Below, one piece after another: positions 63,642 to 64,000 of a stretch of DNA of 64,000 nucleotides. Numbering within the stretch: position 1 is the first letter of the stretch; every line of letters begins with the position of its first letter. Source of the DNA: Clostridiales bacterium (lineage in GTDB: Bacteria; Bacillota; Clostridia; Saccharofermentanales; Saccharofermentanaceae); the NCBI GenBank assembly GCA_017551865.1, contig JAFZKB010000027.1:186001-250000 (forward strand). Reading direction: 5' to 3'. The translations under genes were made by a program, and so were the position numbers. The notes under the pieces were generated by a model. It did not search any database and had not been told where the DNA came from. It saw only the letters and a list, made by a program, of their open reading frames with translations.

Positions 63642-64000
63642 TTATTGCTCCTCCTTTCTGGAAAGTGCATTGAACTTACACATGTTGATGCAAAGACCGC
63701 AGGCATTGCAGGCCTCCGGATCGATCACCGGCTTCTTATCGTCACCGGCAACGAGTGCCGGGCACATGATACGGGAGCAGGCGCCGCATTTCTTGCAGGC
63801 ATCTTCATTCAGGACGATGGACACGCCCTTCGGCTTTTTACCGGTCGGGATCAGTGCGCATGGACGGCGTACAATGATCACGGATACGCAATCCTTCGCG
63901 ATCTCTTCTTTAACGATCTTTTCGACTTCGTAGGTATCTACCGGATCAACGGTTCTTACAGATGTAACACCGACGCTTCTGCAGAGTGTCTCCAGGTCGA
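63642..64000 (-). CDS. iorA: Indolepyruvate ferredoxin oxidoreductase, alpha subunit, C-terminal part
   Basis: Only the last 119 codons are in the window; the start lies beyond 64000. The segment ends with two 4Fe-4S ferredoxin motifs: CKKCGACSRIMCPA and CNACGLCINMCKF. Together with the preceding VRTVDPVDTYEVEKIVKEE region this is the C-terminus of the large subunit, which holds thiamine diphosphate. It leads the operon with iorB, ACT and methionine gamma-lyase-family genes. Confidence 0.9.
   Translation of the reverse strand, partial: DLETLCRSVGVTSVRTVDPVDTYEVEKIVKEEIAKDCVSVIIVRRPCALIPTGKKPKGVSIVLNEDACKKCGACSRIMCPALVAGDDKKPVIDPEACNACGLCINMCKFNALSRKEEQ

Noticed and set aside
1-64000. tRNA or rRNA genes
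   Set aside because: No cloverleaf with a GTTCGA-type T-loop was found by eye apart from the tmRNA.
1-64000. Insertion sequence, prophage or integrase
   Set aside because: No transposase, recombinase or phage-like protein is encoded in the window; the duplicated Fn3 blocks are explained by gene duplication.

Overview
The window reads as chromosomal DNA of an anaerobic Clostridia-type Firmicute, probably from a gut or rumen habitat. Evidence: a fused IspH-ribosomal protein S1 gene, indolepyruvate:ferredoxin oxidoreductase genes, a tmRNA, SepF and ScpAB, strong AGGAGG-type ribosome sites, a GH120 beta-xylosidase, GH3 and GH2 glycosidase-family genes, and BspA-like leucine-rich surface proteins. 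No more precise name can be supported from the sequence alone.

Bases 1-10,921 are an accessory surface-protein locus that looks more A/T-rich than the rest. An ECF sigma factor (3674-4255) and a membrane anti-sigma factor with a long Thr/Glu-rich stalk (2124-3677) sit among secreted proteins that share C-terminal Fn3-like modules (1-774, 916-2106, 4535-7468, 7499-9070, 9345-10538). Three nearly identical promoter elements, TGTAGCGA-N16-GATATA, precede the sigma gene, the gene at 774 and a transcript entering the gene at 10538. This looks like one autoregulated regulon and is the best candidate for an undescribed system here.

Bases 10,983-26,800 are mostly housekeeping genes. rpsB-tsf are followed by an M20 dipeptidase and an SH3/NlpC-P60 cell-wall hydrolase. 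A long minus-strand gene train then runs ileS, M50 protease, trpS, scpA, scpB, an RpiR regulator, a HutP-like gene, cmk and ispH-rpsA, with several 4-base or longer overlaps.

Bases 26,822-40,300 hold an rRNA methyltransferase/pseudouridine synthase/HD protein/GH120 beta-xylosidase operon, a two-component system with an RluF-like gene, and a GH3 glucosidase followed by a GH2 protein that has lost its acid/base glutamate. The tmRNA gene lies at 40,446-40,824.

Bases 40,900-64,000 include an SseB-like protein with an EF-Tu domain-2-like front end, a lipoprotein, an amidase_3 protein with two lost catalytic residues, UDP-galactopyranose mutase, a diadenylate cyclase fused to a YbbR domain, a Crp-family regulator, nagA and ilvE. 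A four-gene cluster (50,965-54,351) contains an AroB-like and an M28-like protein that both lack their metal ligands. After it come gltX, glnS, sepF, a PLP homeostasis protein, an HlyD-like adaptor, a methionine gamma-lyase-family enzyme, an ACT-domain protein and iorBA, with iorA cut by the window edge. A recurring theme is catalytically broken members of hydrolase and lyase families kept as intact reading frames.
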